From positions 186,001 through 250,000 of the forward strand of contig NZ_SPSB01000004.1 of NCBI RefSeq assembly GCF_004571135.1: a DNA stretch of 64,000 bases. Reading direction: 5' to 3'. Positions 35,032 to 42,994 of this stretch are shown here, one piece after another (positions within the stretch are counted from its first letter, which is position 1; every line of letters begins with the position of its first letter). The notes beneath the pieces were generated by a model, which had not been told where the DNA came from, searched no databases, and saw only the letters and a list, made by a program, of their open reading frames with translations. Position numbers and translations under genes: made by a program. Origin of the DNA: Algoriphagus kandeliae (GTDB lineage: Bacteria > Bacteroidota > Bacteroidia > Cytophagales > Cyclobacteriaceae).

Positions 35032-35898
35032 TTAATATCTCAAACTTTTCAAATAAGCTATGCTTTTTGGCAGGGCCTCTAACTCATGCTCACTCTCATC
35101 CTCGATAAACATATGTTTGATGCCAATTCGATTCGCTTCTTTTAAAATGCCTGGAAAATCCAATTCTCCTTCCCCCAATGGAACATCATTCTCAGGACCA
35201 GTCAATCCAGTCAAATTTTTAGGAGCTCCCTTTTTAAAATCCTTCAAATGCAAGGAAACCCATCGATCCCCATACTTTTGAAGCAAAGCTGCAGGATCAC
35301 CTCCCCCAAAATGAGTCCACATTACATCCATTTGCAACTTGACAACATTAGGATCGGTGTTTTCAATTAAATATTCCAATAAAGTCGCATCCTCATAAGG
35401 CTGGAATTCATAACCATGAACGTGATATTTGAAGACTATCCCATTTTCTTTCAGAACTTTTCCCGCTTGATTAAAAACCTGAATGGCTCTGTCAGCATCT
35501 GCCTTTGAGAATTGTCCTACCTTATGTGGAATCCAGGCGCACATAACATAACTAGCTCCCAAGGCTTTTGCCCGATCAGCTACTGCCATAGGATCTTTTT
35601 CCAATTGATCAAAGCCAGTTCCTGTCGAAGGAATCGAAATCCCCCTTTCAGCGCACATTTGCTTAAAATCTTCAGGACTTACACCCGCAGGAGCTCCGCC
35701 TTCAAATTCTGTAAACCCTAAGCTTTGAATAATATCAAGCGTCTCCTCAACGCCATTCTCCCAATGGTTTCGGAAGGTATAGGAAGCTATTCCAAGAGGA
35801 ACTTGAAACATCGGGTCTCCTTTTTGCTGTGCGTTCGAATTAGAAGGTTGGAAAACAAAAAGAAATAGGATTGGAATTAGCATCCAGTAATTCTTCAT
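35032..35898 (-). CDS. Secreted sugar phosphate isomerase/epimerase-like TIM barrel
   Basis: The 288-residue protein has a signal peptide (1-24) and a xylose isomerase-like TIM barrel (AP endonuclease 2 superfamily). Metal-site residues are visible as FEGG, HVHGYEF, MDVMW, GGGDP, LHLKD and IEDES. It lies 20 bases after the GMC oxidoreductase gene in one operon and is paralogous to the protein at 40327-41160. A GMC oxidase plus such barrels can oxidise sugars and then cleave 3-keto-glycosides; that function here is inference. Confidence 0.82.
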   Translation of the reverse strand: MKNYWMLIPILFLFVFQPSNSNAQQKGDPMFQVPLGIASYTFRNHWENGVEETLDIIQSLGFTEFEGGAPAGVSPEDFKQMCAERGISIPSTGTGFDQLEKDPMAVADRAKALGASYVMCAWIPHKVGQFSKADADRAIQVFNQAGKVLKENGIVFKYHVHGYEFQPYEDATLLEYLIENTDPNVVKLQMDVMWTHFGGGDPAALLQKYGDRWVSLHLKDFKKGAPKNLTGLTGPENDVPLGEGELDFPGILKEANRIGIKHMFIEDESEHELEALPKSIAYLKSLRY

Positions 35899-35917
35899 AA
35901 GTAGGGTTATTTTGGTG

Positions 35918-37621
35918 TTATAAGTTCATCTTTTTTAATTCCTCCACAGCAAAATTTGCAGCTCTTGCTGTCAAGGTCATAAACATCAAGGTAGGATTTT
36001 GTGTACTTGTACTCGTCATACAAGCTCCGTCAGTCACAAATACATTTGGGCAAGCATGTAATTGGTTATGCTTATTTAAGAGAGAGGTTTTTGGATCCTT
36101 GCCCATACGGACTCCACCCATTTCATGGATGTCTGATCCCGGAGGCGCTCCCGAGTCACTCACATCAATATTGGTGAATCCCATGCGTTCATACATTTCA
36201 TATTGCTGCTGAAGGAAATCCTCCGTCATTTTATCATCATTTTCTGTCCATTCCACAGACATGACGATTTTAGGAATCCCATATTTATCGGTCTCGGTTT
36301 CGCTAAGCCGTATGTGATTGGATTCGATGGGAACTACTTCTCCTTGCATCCAAGCTGCCATTCCCCATACTCCATATTTTCTATTGAGAAGATTGTCTCT
36401 TAGTTCGTGTCCGATCCCGGAAGTATCAGAATCAATTCTTCTACTTCCTGACATCCCAATGGCATATCCCCTAAGAAAATCAGTCTCTTGTTTATAAACA
36501 TTTCTAAATCTCGGTACATAGGCATGACCTGGATGTCTTCCTTCGGTAGCTTGGTCCAAAAATCCCTCGAAGGTTGCATAACCTTTTCCTCGGTAATTAT
36601 GACAAGCCATAAATTTCCCCATCAAGCCATTATCGTTTCCTAGACCATTGGGGAATCTTGAGGATTTGGAGTTTAGCAAAATCGCATTGGTGTTTATAGT
36701 AGAAGCATTAACAAAAATGATCTTGGAATAAAACTCCATTGCTTCTTTGGTCAGCCGATCAATTATTCGTACTCCGATTGCCCTCCCTTTTTCTTCATCA
36801 TAGATAATGGACTCCACAACCGAATCTGGTCGAATAGTCAGATTTCCCGTTTTTTCAGCCCAAGGCAAAGTGGCCGCATTAGCAGAAAAATATCCTCCAT
36901 AAATACAGCCTCGATTACACATATTTTGATGCTGACATTTATTCCTTCCTTGCTTCCTATGAATTTCCTGCGGATCAGTCAAATGGGCGCATCTTCCCTG
37001 TATCAAATAACGATCCCCATAAATCTTCTTAAGCTGCTCACTGTAATACTTTTCTACGCAGCTCAACTCAAAACCCGGTTGGACAATCTGATCAGGCAGA
37101 ACATCCAAGCCATCCTTGGAGCCACAAAACCCAACAAAGGTCTCAACATGCTTGTACCAAGGTTCCAAATCTTTATAACGAATTGGCCAATCTACTGCAT
37201 ACCCATCCCGAGCCGGACCTTCCAAATCAAAATCAGACCAACGCTGTGTCCCCCTCGCCCAAAGCAGGGATTTTCCTCCCACATGGTATCCTCTAAACCA
37301 TCGGAAAGGCTTTTCCTCAATGTAAGGTTGCTCATCTTCCGCTAAAGCCCAATGCATGGTTTCTTCCCTTCCCCATCTAGCAGCACCGATACCCGAACGC
37401 TTTTCGATTGGGACAGTTCCACGAAATTCAAACTCCCAAGGAGCCTTGGATGCGGTGGGATAATCCTCAATATGCCGAACCATGCGTCCTCTTTCAAGCA
37501 CCAAGGTTTTTAAACCATTTTCACAGAGTTCTTTGGCCGCCCAGCCTCCACTAGCTCCCGATCCGATAACAATTGCATCATAGGTGTTTTGGGCTTGGGC
37601 TTTCAGATTGAGATTAGACAT
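35918..37621 (-). CDS. GMC family FAD-dependent oxidoreductase
   Basis: This 567-residue protein carries the FAD dinucleotide motif IGSGASGGWAAKELCENG (residues 19-36), the LLWARGTQRWSDFDLEG segment near 120 and the C-terminal GGVRMGKDPKTS...TSTQNPTLM segment with the active-site histidine/asparagine region. Members oxidise sugars or alcohols. It lacks an obvious Tat signal, and no gluconate dehydrogenase subunit 3 or cytochrome gene is adjacent, unlike many Bacteroidota relatives. Upstream on the same strand lies the structured RNA at 37741-38330, whose terminator ends 120 bases before this ATG. Confidence 0.9.
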   Translation of the reverse strand: MSNLNLKAQAQNTYDAIVIGSGASGGWAAKELCENGLKTLVLERGRMVRHIEDYPTASKAPWEFEFRGTVPIEKRSGIGAARWGREETMHWALAEDEQPYIEEKPFRWFRGYHVGGKSLLWARGTQRWSDFDLEGPARDGYAVDWPIRYKDLEPWYKHVETFVGFCGSKDGLDVLPDQIVQPGFELSCVEKYYSEQLKKIYGDRYLIQGRCAHLTDPQEIHRKQGRNKCQHQNMCNRGCIYGGYFSANAATLPWAEKTGNLTIRPDSVVESIIYDEEKGRAIGVRIIDRLTKEAMEFYSKIIFVNASTINTNAILLNSKSSRFPNGLGNDNGLMGKFMACHNYRGKGYATFEGFLDQATEGRHPGHAYVPRFRNVYKQETDFLRGYAIGMSGSRRIDSDTSGIGHELRDNLLNRKYGVWGMAAWMQGEVVPIESNHIRLSETETDKYGIPKIVMSVEWTENDDKMTEDFLQQQYEMYERMGFTNIDVSDSGAPPGSDIHEMGGVRMGKDPKTSLLNKHNQLHACPNVFVTDGACMTSTSTQNPTLMFMTLTARAANFAVEELKKMNL

Positions 37622-37740
37622 TTTCTATTTTGTTGAAATGAAATATGGCAAAAGCAATATAAAACCGGTGAAATATTCCAGTTAAATGGATATAAAAGGT
37701 AGAAAAATACTTTGAAGCAAAAAATGATACTATCAATCAC

Positions 37741-37782
37741 CAAAAACAAAAACGGGAAGCAACCTTTCGATTACTTCCCGTT
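37741..37782 (-). terminator. Intrinsic terminator of the structured RNA
   Basis: On the minus strand AACGGGAAG and CTTCCCGTT (plus 37774-37782 and 37751-37759) form a 9-bp stem extended inside by AATC/GGTT around a GAAA loop. A T-rich run (plus-strand A-run 37741-37750) follows. The next gene on this strand, the GMC oxidoreductase, starts 120 bases further on. Confidence 0.88.
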
Positions 37783-37908
37783 CCACAATCCAACAACCGT
37801 AATTGTTAAACTGCGCCAAGCTACAGTTCGTGGCTCCATCTGCGAAGCAGTAGGAAATCTTTAATCTGAAGCTACTCCGAAGAGTATTCCCAACTAGATC
37901 ATCATGTC

Positions 37909-37967
37909 GTGTTTCTGCGGTTGCCCGTCTCAGCTTTGTTTCGAAAAACTCTGCCCTTCACACCTGA
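37909..37967 (-). repeat. Structured RNA module, copy C
   Basis: Minus-strand order: TCAG-GTGT-GAAGG, a hairpin with CAG/CTG and GTTT/AAAC around TTCG, then AGACGG-GCAA-CCGCAGAA-ACAC. The outer helix is GTGT/ACAC, differing at three pairs from copies A and B but still complementary. Confidence 0.75.
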
Positions 37968-38010
37968 AGCCTAGGAAAACCTTTCGGTTTTCGAATGGGT
38001 GGATCTTATG

Positions 38011-38069
38011 ACACTTCTGCGGTAACCCGTTTCAAGTTCTTCCTTTCGAAATCACTCCTTCGTGCCTGA
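38011..38069 (-). repeat. Structured RNA module, copy B
   Basis: Minus-strand order: TCAG-GCAC-GAAGG, a hairpin TTTC/GGAA with a GAAA loop, then GAAACGG-GTTA-CCGCAGAA-GTGT. The outer helix is GCAC/GTGT with one G-U pair. Confidence 0.75.
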
Positions 38070-38231
38070 TGACATTGAAGCCGAAGCTTCTCTGTACGCT
38101 GATAAATCTGCCATGCTCGCAACGTTATCGATCAAAGACCGACAAGAAGCTCGACTGAATCATCAGTCAGTAGCAGCGACAGAAATTTGAGTCAATCCGA
38201 AGATTTTTCTCAAACTCAACTCATCGTGACA

Positions 38232-38292
38232 GCACTTCTGCGGTAGTCCGTTTCAGAAATTTATCTATTGATAAATCCCCCTTTGTGCCTGA
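38232..38292 (-). repeat. Structured RNA module, copy A
   Basis: Minus-strand order: TCAG-GCAC-AAAGG, a hairpin ATTTATC/GATAAAT with an AATA loop, then GAAACGG-ACTA-CCGCAGAA-GTGC. The outer helix is GCAC/GTGC. Confidence 0.75.
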
Positions 38293-38340
38293 TCCCAAAC
38301 TTTCAAACCAAGATCCGGAACGTTTTCCGACCATTTATCT

Positions 38341-38688
38341 CTCACTTGGTAATATCAAATTTGGGCAAGATTTCATTAGAATCCAACTATTTAAAATTTT
38401 ATTTTCCCACAATTTATCAATACAAAATATGATTGATTTTAACAGTTTATGAACAAAATTTTAATCACTTATCCACAATTGCAAAAATTAACTGATATCC
38501 GTCAGAAAAATCACATTTTTCACAGCCAAATGAGAGAAACTTGGACACAATTTTAGACTGATTCTGCCTCTCAACTTGAAAAAATTATTTTTGAACAGGA
38601 TCACTTTTTCCCTTGATCAATAAAAATTAACAAAAACGAAACCTAAAGAGAGAAAAAATCAACTCGATTAAAAAAGCTAACCTAGTTC
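38341..38688. other. AT-rich gene-free interval upstream of the structured RNA
   Basis: These 348 bases are very AT-rich and hold no credible frame on either strand. They lie between the VOC gene end and the structured RNA and should contain the RNA's promoter. I find only near-matches to TAnnTTTG on the minus strand (for example around 38428 and 38481, each one base off in length). Confidence 0.4.
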
Positions 38689-39069
38689 CTAAGCTTTGGA
38701 TCGAATTCCAATCCTATTCCCTTCTGAATCCAAGAAAACACCCATAAAGCCCATTTCGGGACTAATTTGTCGCTTGGGAATCATTACCTTCCCACCTGCC
38801 TCCTCCACTCGCTTCAATTCCTGACCACAGTCTTCCGTAAAAAAGTAGATTAAAACTCCCCTATTGGAACTTGGAGTATAAAATTCTTGGTGATAAACAA
38901 GGCTACCGGAAGCTCCCTCACTTCCTTCTTCAACTGGAAACAAGGCCATCTTGAAATCACCGAGATCCTGAAAATCCAACTGACATTCAAATACTTTTTC
39001 ATAAAATTTAATGGCCCTGATCATATCCTCCACAGGAATTTCAAACCAAGTAATTTTTACAGATCTCAT
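38689..39069 (-). CDS. VOC (glyoxalase/bleomycin resistance) family protein
   Basis: The 126-residue protein has two beta-alpha-beta-beta-beta units of the vicinal oxygen chelate fold: ITWFEIPVEDMIRAIKFYEKVF at the start and EEAGGKVMIPKRQI...GFMGVFLDSEGNRIGI at the end. Members may be lyases, isomerases or simple binding proteins; the substrate cannot be told. It starts 27 bases after the NHL-type gene and probably shares its transcript. Confidence 0.9.
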   Translation of the reverse strand: MRSVKITWFEIPVEDMIRAIKFYEKVFECQLDFQDLGDFKMALFPVEEGSEGASGSLVYHQEFYTPSSNRGVLIYFFTEDCGQELKRVEEAGGKVMIPKRQISPEMGFMGVFLDSEGNRIGIRSKA

Positions 39070-39096
39070 GACATGATGATTTGGTGAAAAAGGAAT

Positions 39097-40137
39097 CTAA
39101 ACTCGTATCAGTTTAATCGGATATGTTTTCCCGGCATTCCACTGGCAGACATAAATATTTTCATCCTGATCTATACATACATCATGGCAATGCTTAAATA
39201 CTGGTTCGGACTGCACCATTAATTGAAGTTCGCCGTCTCGGTATTCCGGTGCTGTTCCTCCTGGATTTGAAACAACTTTATTATCCTTGTCCAGAATTGT
39301 AACAAAACCTGAATTATCCATTTGCTCCAAATACTTCAACCGGGACCAACATACACCGGCGTAAAGATTTTCACCATGAATTACGGGTCGGCAAACAAAA
39401 GCTCCAGGAAGAAAAATCGTTTCCAAATATTCGCCGTCCATGCTAAACCGCTTAAAGGAATTATGCCCTCTCGATGTGCAAATCAAGGTGGGCTTTGCTC
39501 CCCCTCTTTGATCAACAGCGATACCATGTGCTGTTTTAAATTGAGCATCTCCATGACCATCCCCACCGAATTTTCTTATAAAATTTCCTTTTGAATCATA
39601 GTGCAGGAAATATTGGGAACCATAACCATCTGCGATATATAAATCCCCATTTGGAGAAACAGCTGTCTCGGTAGGAGTCCAACGCATTCCTTCCTGATAG
39701 ATGCCTTCCTGAAGAGGATTTTTGATTTCAGTCACAATGGTTCCATTCAAATTGGTTTTCACTACACGTCCCCCATTATCTACAATCCACAGGTATTCTT
39801 CATCGCCTTCATCCACCAAAGTCAAACCATGAGCCGCTTTCAATCCCAAAGTCCAAGTGCCCAGAAGCTTCCCACTTTGATCATAAATGATCACATTATT
39901 TCGAGGTTCATCCGTCAATAGAATCATCCTCCCTTTTCGGTCCATGACCATTTCATGGCAATTCACGACGGGATACTTATCAGGATCCAGACTCCCCCAA
40001 TTCATATCCAACTTATAGCGAAAATCCCCATGACCTAGAATCTTGTCTTGGGCAGCAAACAATGAAAAATCAGGTTTTAGGCTCATAGCTAATCCAAAAA
40101 GAGAGGTCTTTTGAATAAAATTCCTTCGCGAATTCAT
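39097..40137 (-). CDS. Twin-arginine exported NHL/6-bladed beta-propeller protein
   Basis: The 346-residue protein starts MNSRRNFIQKTSLFGLAMS, a twin-arginine export signal. The rest is a beta-propeller with NHL-like repeats, for example AHGLTLVDEGDEEYLWIVD, NGDLYIADGYGSQYFLHYD and GIAVDQRGG. It resembles peptidyl-alpha-hydroxyglycine lyase-like or SMP-30-like propellers found near GMC and TIM-barrel genes. The catalytic activity is unknown. It is divergent from the second TIM-barrel gene (189-base gap). Confidence 0.85.
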   Translation of the reverse strand: MNSRRNFIQKTSLFGLAMSLKPDFSLFAAQDKILGHGDFRYKLDMNWGSLDPDKYPVVNCHEMVMDRKGRMILLTDEPRNNVIIYDQSGKLLGTWTLGLKAAHGLTLVDEGDEEYLWIVDNGGRVVKTNLNGTIVTEIKNPLQEGIYQEGMRWTPTETAVSPNGDLYIADGYGSQYFLHYDSKGNFIRKFGGDGHGDAQFKTAHGIAVDQRGGAKPTLICTSRGHNSFKRFSMDGEYLETIFLPGAFVCRPVIHGENLYAGVCWSRLKYLEQMDNSGFVTILDKDNKVVSNPGGTAPEYRDGELQLMVQSEPVFKHCHDVCIDQDENIYVCQWNAGKTYPIKLIRV

Positions 40138-40326
40138 AGTGTAGTTTCTTTCAAGTTAAGTGAAATGGAATTTAAATGGAAACTGAGGAAGATAGATTAC
40201 TCAATTTCAAAAAGCCAGATTTCATTTTTTATAGGGCTATTAAAACCATAGGCAATTTAATAATGGTCGAAAAGGCCAGGTTTTTAAGAATTGGTAAGAA
40301 TCAATAACTTATAAGAAAAATTAGCT

Positions 40327-41160
40327 ATGAGACCCAAAAACCTAATCCTATCCTTATTCCTTTTTCTCCTAATGCAGGTAACCTTTGCTCAGGAAATCGC
40401 CATCCAAACCTATTCCCTTCGAAACCAATTACCAGAAGATCCTGTCAAGTATTATGAAATGATCGCCGATTGGGGAATCCATGCCATCGAGGGAGGTGGG
40501 CTATACGGTTTATCGGAAGTTGAATATGAGCGGCTATTTACCGAAAACAGATTACGAATCGTCGGTGTTGGCGCTGATTATAATCAATTGCTCCGAGATC
40601 CGGCTCCTATTATAGAAGAAGCCAAAAAACAAGGCGTCAAGTACGCTACCTGTTATTGGATTCCTCATCAAGAAGGCCCGATTTCTTTGGATGAGATCAA
40701 AGTCGCCACAGCACTTTTCAATGAAGTGGGAAAAGATTTTCAAAAAGAAGGAATCACACTCTTGTATCATCCGCATGGCTATGAATTTTCACCTGAAGGA
40801 AAAGGAGTGGTGATGGATTGGATGCTTGAAAATGCTGAAAATTTCGCATTCAATATGGACGTGTATTGGGTGAAAATGGGAGGAGGTGACCCTTTGAAAA
40901 TCATGAAAAAGCACAAAGGAAAATTTCCCATGCTTCACTTAAAGGACAGAAAAATAGGAACACCAAACTCCAATGATGGACATGGAGATGTAGAAACAAA
41001 TGTCGTCTTGGGAACAGGCGATGTGGGAATTGAGAAAATCATCAAAGAAGCCCAAAAGCAGGGTACGACTTACTTAGTGATTGAAGATGAAAGCAGTCGA
41101 TCAGTTGAGCAAATCCCACTTTCGGTGGCATTTATTAAAAAAGTCATGGGGCAAGACTAA
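40327..41160 (+). CDS. Secreted sugar phosphate isomerase/epimerase-like TIM barrel (second copy)
   Basis: The 277-residue protein has a signal peptide (1-21, ending TFA) and the same barrel motifs as the gene at 35032: IEGGG, HPHGYEF, MDVYW, GGGDP, LHLKD and IEDES. The two are clear paralogues that bracket the GMC oxidoreductase, structured RNA, VOC and NHL genes. It is a monocistronic plus-strand gene ending in a bidirectional terminator. The substrate is unknown. Confidence 0.85.
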   Translation: MRPKNLILSLFLFLLMQVTFAQEIAIQTYSLRNQLPEDPVKYYEMIADWGIHAIEGGGLYGLSEVEYERLFTENRLRIVGVGADYNQLLRDPAPIIEEAKKQGVKYATCYWIPHQEGPISLDEIKVATALFNEVGKDFQKEGITLLYHPHGYEFSPEGKGVVMDWMLENAENFAFNMDVYWVKMGGGDPLKIMKKHKGKFPMLHLKDRKIGTPNSNDGHGDVETNVVLGTGDVGIEKIIKEAQKQGTTYLVIEDESSRSVEQIPLSVAFIKKVMGQD

Positions 41161-41164
41161 AAAC

Positions 41165-41201
41165 AAAAAAAGGAGGGTTTTTCGAAAACCCTCCTTTTTT
41201 T
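41165..41201. terminator. Bidirectional terminator between TIM-barrel and TRAP genes
   Basis: AAAAAAGGAGGGTTT pairs with AAACCCTCCTTTTTT around a short TCG-containing loop. Both sides have A/T runs, so it serves the convergent genes ending at 41160 and 41200; the stem extends to the last codon of dctM. Confidence 0.92.
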
Positions 41202-42495
41202 AAACACCAAATAATTCGGGTAGCCAGAGACTTATTTGCGGAAAAAGCATAATTAGAATCAAAGCCAATATCATCGCAAAAAAGAAAGGAAGTAATGGCT
41301 TGAGAACTTTTTGAATACTGGTTTGCGCTACACCCACTCCTATAAATAAGATAGAACCTACAGGAGGTGTACAAAGACCTATACAAAGATTCAACACCAT
41401 CATAATTCCAAAATGAACAGGATCCACTCCGAGCTTTGTCACTACCGGGAGAAAAATCGGAGTGAAGATCAATACAGCAGGAGTCATATCCATAAAAACC
41501 CCAACAAACAATAGAATCAGATTGATCATGATTAAGATGACCACGATATTATCACTCAGTGACAGCAGGGAATTTGCTATTTGTTGAGGGATTTCTTCTG
41601 CCGACATCACCCAAGACATCGCCATAGAAGTAGCAATCAGCAACATAACAACAGCCGTTGTTTCTGCTGACTTCAGCAAAACTGATGGAAGCTGAGAAAC
41701 TTTCAATTCCCTATAAATCAAAGAAAGCCCCAAAGCATACAACACCGCAATGGCAGAAGCTTCTGTGGCAGTAAATACACCTGCTACAATCCCTCCAATC
41801 ACTACAATAAGTAAGAATAAACTAGGAATTGCCTTCCAAAAAGTTGAAAGCAAATGTCTAAAGGAAGAAGACTCACCCGAAGGTAATTTCTTGATCTTCA
41901 CCAAAACCGCCGCTGTAATCATCAACATCAATCCCACTAAAAGTCCGGGCACATACCCCGCTACAAATAAAGCTGCTACTGAAACTCCTCCTGAGGCTAA
42001 AGAATAGACAATCAACACATTGGAAGGCGGGATAATCAGACCAGTAGTAGAAGAAGTAATATTCACAGCCGCCCCTAATTCCTTTGGATATCCTTCCTTC
42101 TCCATTCTTTTTCCCAAAATCCCTCCCATGGAAGAAGCTGCTGCTACTGCCGAACCTGCGATTGCTCCCATTAACATGGCCGCGATTACATTCACATGAA
42201 GCAAGCCTCCCGGTAATCTTCCTGTAAGGGCCTTTGCAAATTCGATCAACCGATTTGCTATTCCTCCCCTATTCATCAGTTCCCCAGCTAAAATGAAAAA
42301 GGGAATAGCAAGTAGTGAAAAACTGTCCAATCCTGTTCCCATTCGCTGTGCTATGGTAGTAGCCGCAGGTAGTGCTGAAACTGTTACTAATAGTGTCAAC
42401 AAACTTGAAAGTCCCAAGCTCCAAGCCACAGGCACTCCTATTCCCAAAAAGAACAAGAATGAAATAACCAAAACCAAAATGCTTAAAGTCTCCAT
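41200..42495 (-). CDS. dctM: TRAP transporter large permease subunit (DctM)
   Basis: This 431-residue protein has about twelve membrane helices and the DctM features, such as GVPVAWSLGLSS near residue 20, NVIAAMLMGAIAGSAVAAASSMGG and IPPSNVLIVYSLASGGVSVAALFVAG. It is the membrane subunit of a sodium-coupled tripartite transporter. It starts 1 base after the DctQ stop. The uxaAB genes on the other side suggest a uronate substrate. Confidence 0.93.
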   Translation of the reverse strand: METLSILVLVISFLFFLGIGVPVAWSLGLSSLLTLLVTVSALPAATTIAQRMGTGLDSFSLLAIPFFILAGELMNRGGIANRLIEFAKALTGRLPGGLLHVNVIAAMLMGAIAGSAVAAASSMGGILGKRMEKEGYPKELGAAVNITSSTTGLIIPPSNVLIVYSLASGGVSVAALFVAGYVPGLLVGLMLMITAAVLVKIKKLPSGESSSFRHLLSTFWKAIPSLFLLIVVIGGIVAGVFTATEASAIAVLYALGLSLIYRELKVSQLPSVLLKSAETTAVVMLLIATSMAMSWVMSAEEIPQQIANSLLSLSDNIVVILIMINLILLFVGVFMDMTPAVLIFTPIFLPVVTKLGVDPVHFGIMMVLNLCIGLCTPPVGSILFIGVGVAQTSIQKVLKPLLPFFFAMILALILIMLFPQISLWLPELFGV

Positions 42496-42496
42496 A

Positions 42497-42994
42497 TCAA
42501 GTGCTTGGTTGGGATGATTTCAAAAAGAAAATAGCCATTGCTTGATAGTAAATCACCAAAAGCCCACTAATAGGAATAATGGCATACACATAGGCTAGCG
42601 GAATTTTCAATGCAGCGGAAGTTTGCCCCAAAGTAAAGGTGATATATACTAAATTACTTCCACCAATAACCATGGCTACCAAAGCGAATAGCAATACGAA
42701 AAGATGAATCAGAATTCTTGTTCCTCGAATTTGTGTACTGTTCATTTTACTCAAAACAATATCAATCGCTAAATGCTGATCCTTCCCAGCCACATAAGCT
42801 GCTCCAAGCATTCCAACCCAAATCAACATGTATCGTGCAAGTTCATCAGTAAACGAACTTGGATTTTGAAAGACATAACGAGAAACTACCTGCCATGTGA
42901 CATTGATTACCATTAAAGCCATCAACCCAACCAATGCTGTAGCTATAACTCGATCAATTTGACTTTTCCTTTTTAATGAAAACAATTGACTCAT
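42497..42994 (-). CDS. dctQ: TRAP transporter small permease subunit (DctQ)
   Basis: The 165-residue protein has four membrane helices (about 18-38, 50-68, 90-110, 130-155) and the DctQ segment FTDELARYMLIWVGMLGAAY. It overlaps the preceding substrate-binding gene by 4 bases (ATGA) and is 1 base from dctM. Confidence 0.92.
   Translation of the reverse strand: MSQLFSLKRKSQIDRVIATALVGLMALMVINVTWQVVSRYVFQNPSSFTDELARYMLIWVGMLGAAYVAGKDQHLAIDIVLSKMNSTQIRGTRILIHLFVLLFALVAMVIGGSNLVYITFTLGQTSAALKIPLAYVYAIIPISGLLVIYYQAMAIFFLKSSQPST

Larger units (their letters stand above)
37741..38335 (-). ncRNA. Candidate large structured noncoding RNA (unassigned class)
   Basis: The minus strand of this gene-free stretch is packed with stable hairpins and ends in an intrinsic terminator. 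Hairpins with UUCG loops lie at 37874-37885 (ACTC/GAGT), 38077-38090 (GAAGC/GCTTC) and 38194-38205 inside a longer stem (TTTGAG/CTCAAA, 38186-38214). A GAAA-loop hairpin with a perfect 7-bp stem lies at 37975-37992; others lie at 37840-37850, 38153-38168 and 38316-38329. All tetraloops read correctly only on the minus strand. Three copies of a shared three-way-junction module lie at 38232-38292, 38011-38069 and 37909-37967. tmRNA tRNA-like ends, RNase P core sequences and SRP motifs are absent. The 5' end is a guess near 38335; no good promoter is seen. Confidence 0.7.

Noticed and set aside
36926..37345. 139-residue plus-strand frame
   Set aside because: It lies wholly inside the GMC oxidoreductase gene on the opposite strand and has no family resemblance or leader signals.
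38041..38100. Hammerhead ribozyme, because of CTGATGA on the plus strand
   Set aside because: The required GAAA and cleavage-site helices cannot be formed around it, and the other structure is on the minus strand.
37909..38292. CRISPR array
   Set aside because: The three copies are diverged and unevenly spaced (about 105 and 222 bases apart), and the similarity is structural, not that of exact direct repeats.
37741..38335. tmRNA, RNase P RNA or SRP RNA
   Set aside because: No tRNA-like end with a T-arm, no GAGGAAAGTCC-type core and no GGAAGGAAGCAG-type loop is present on either strand.
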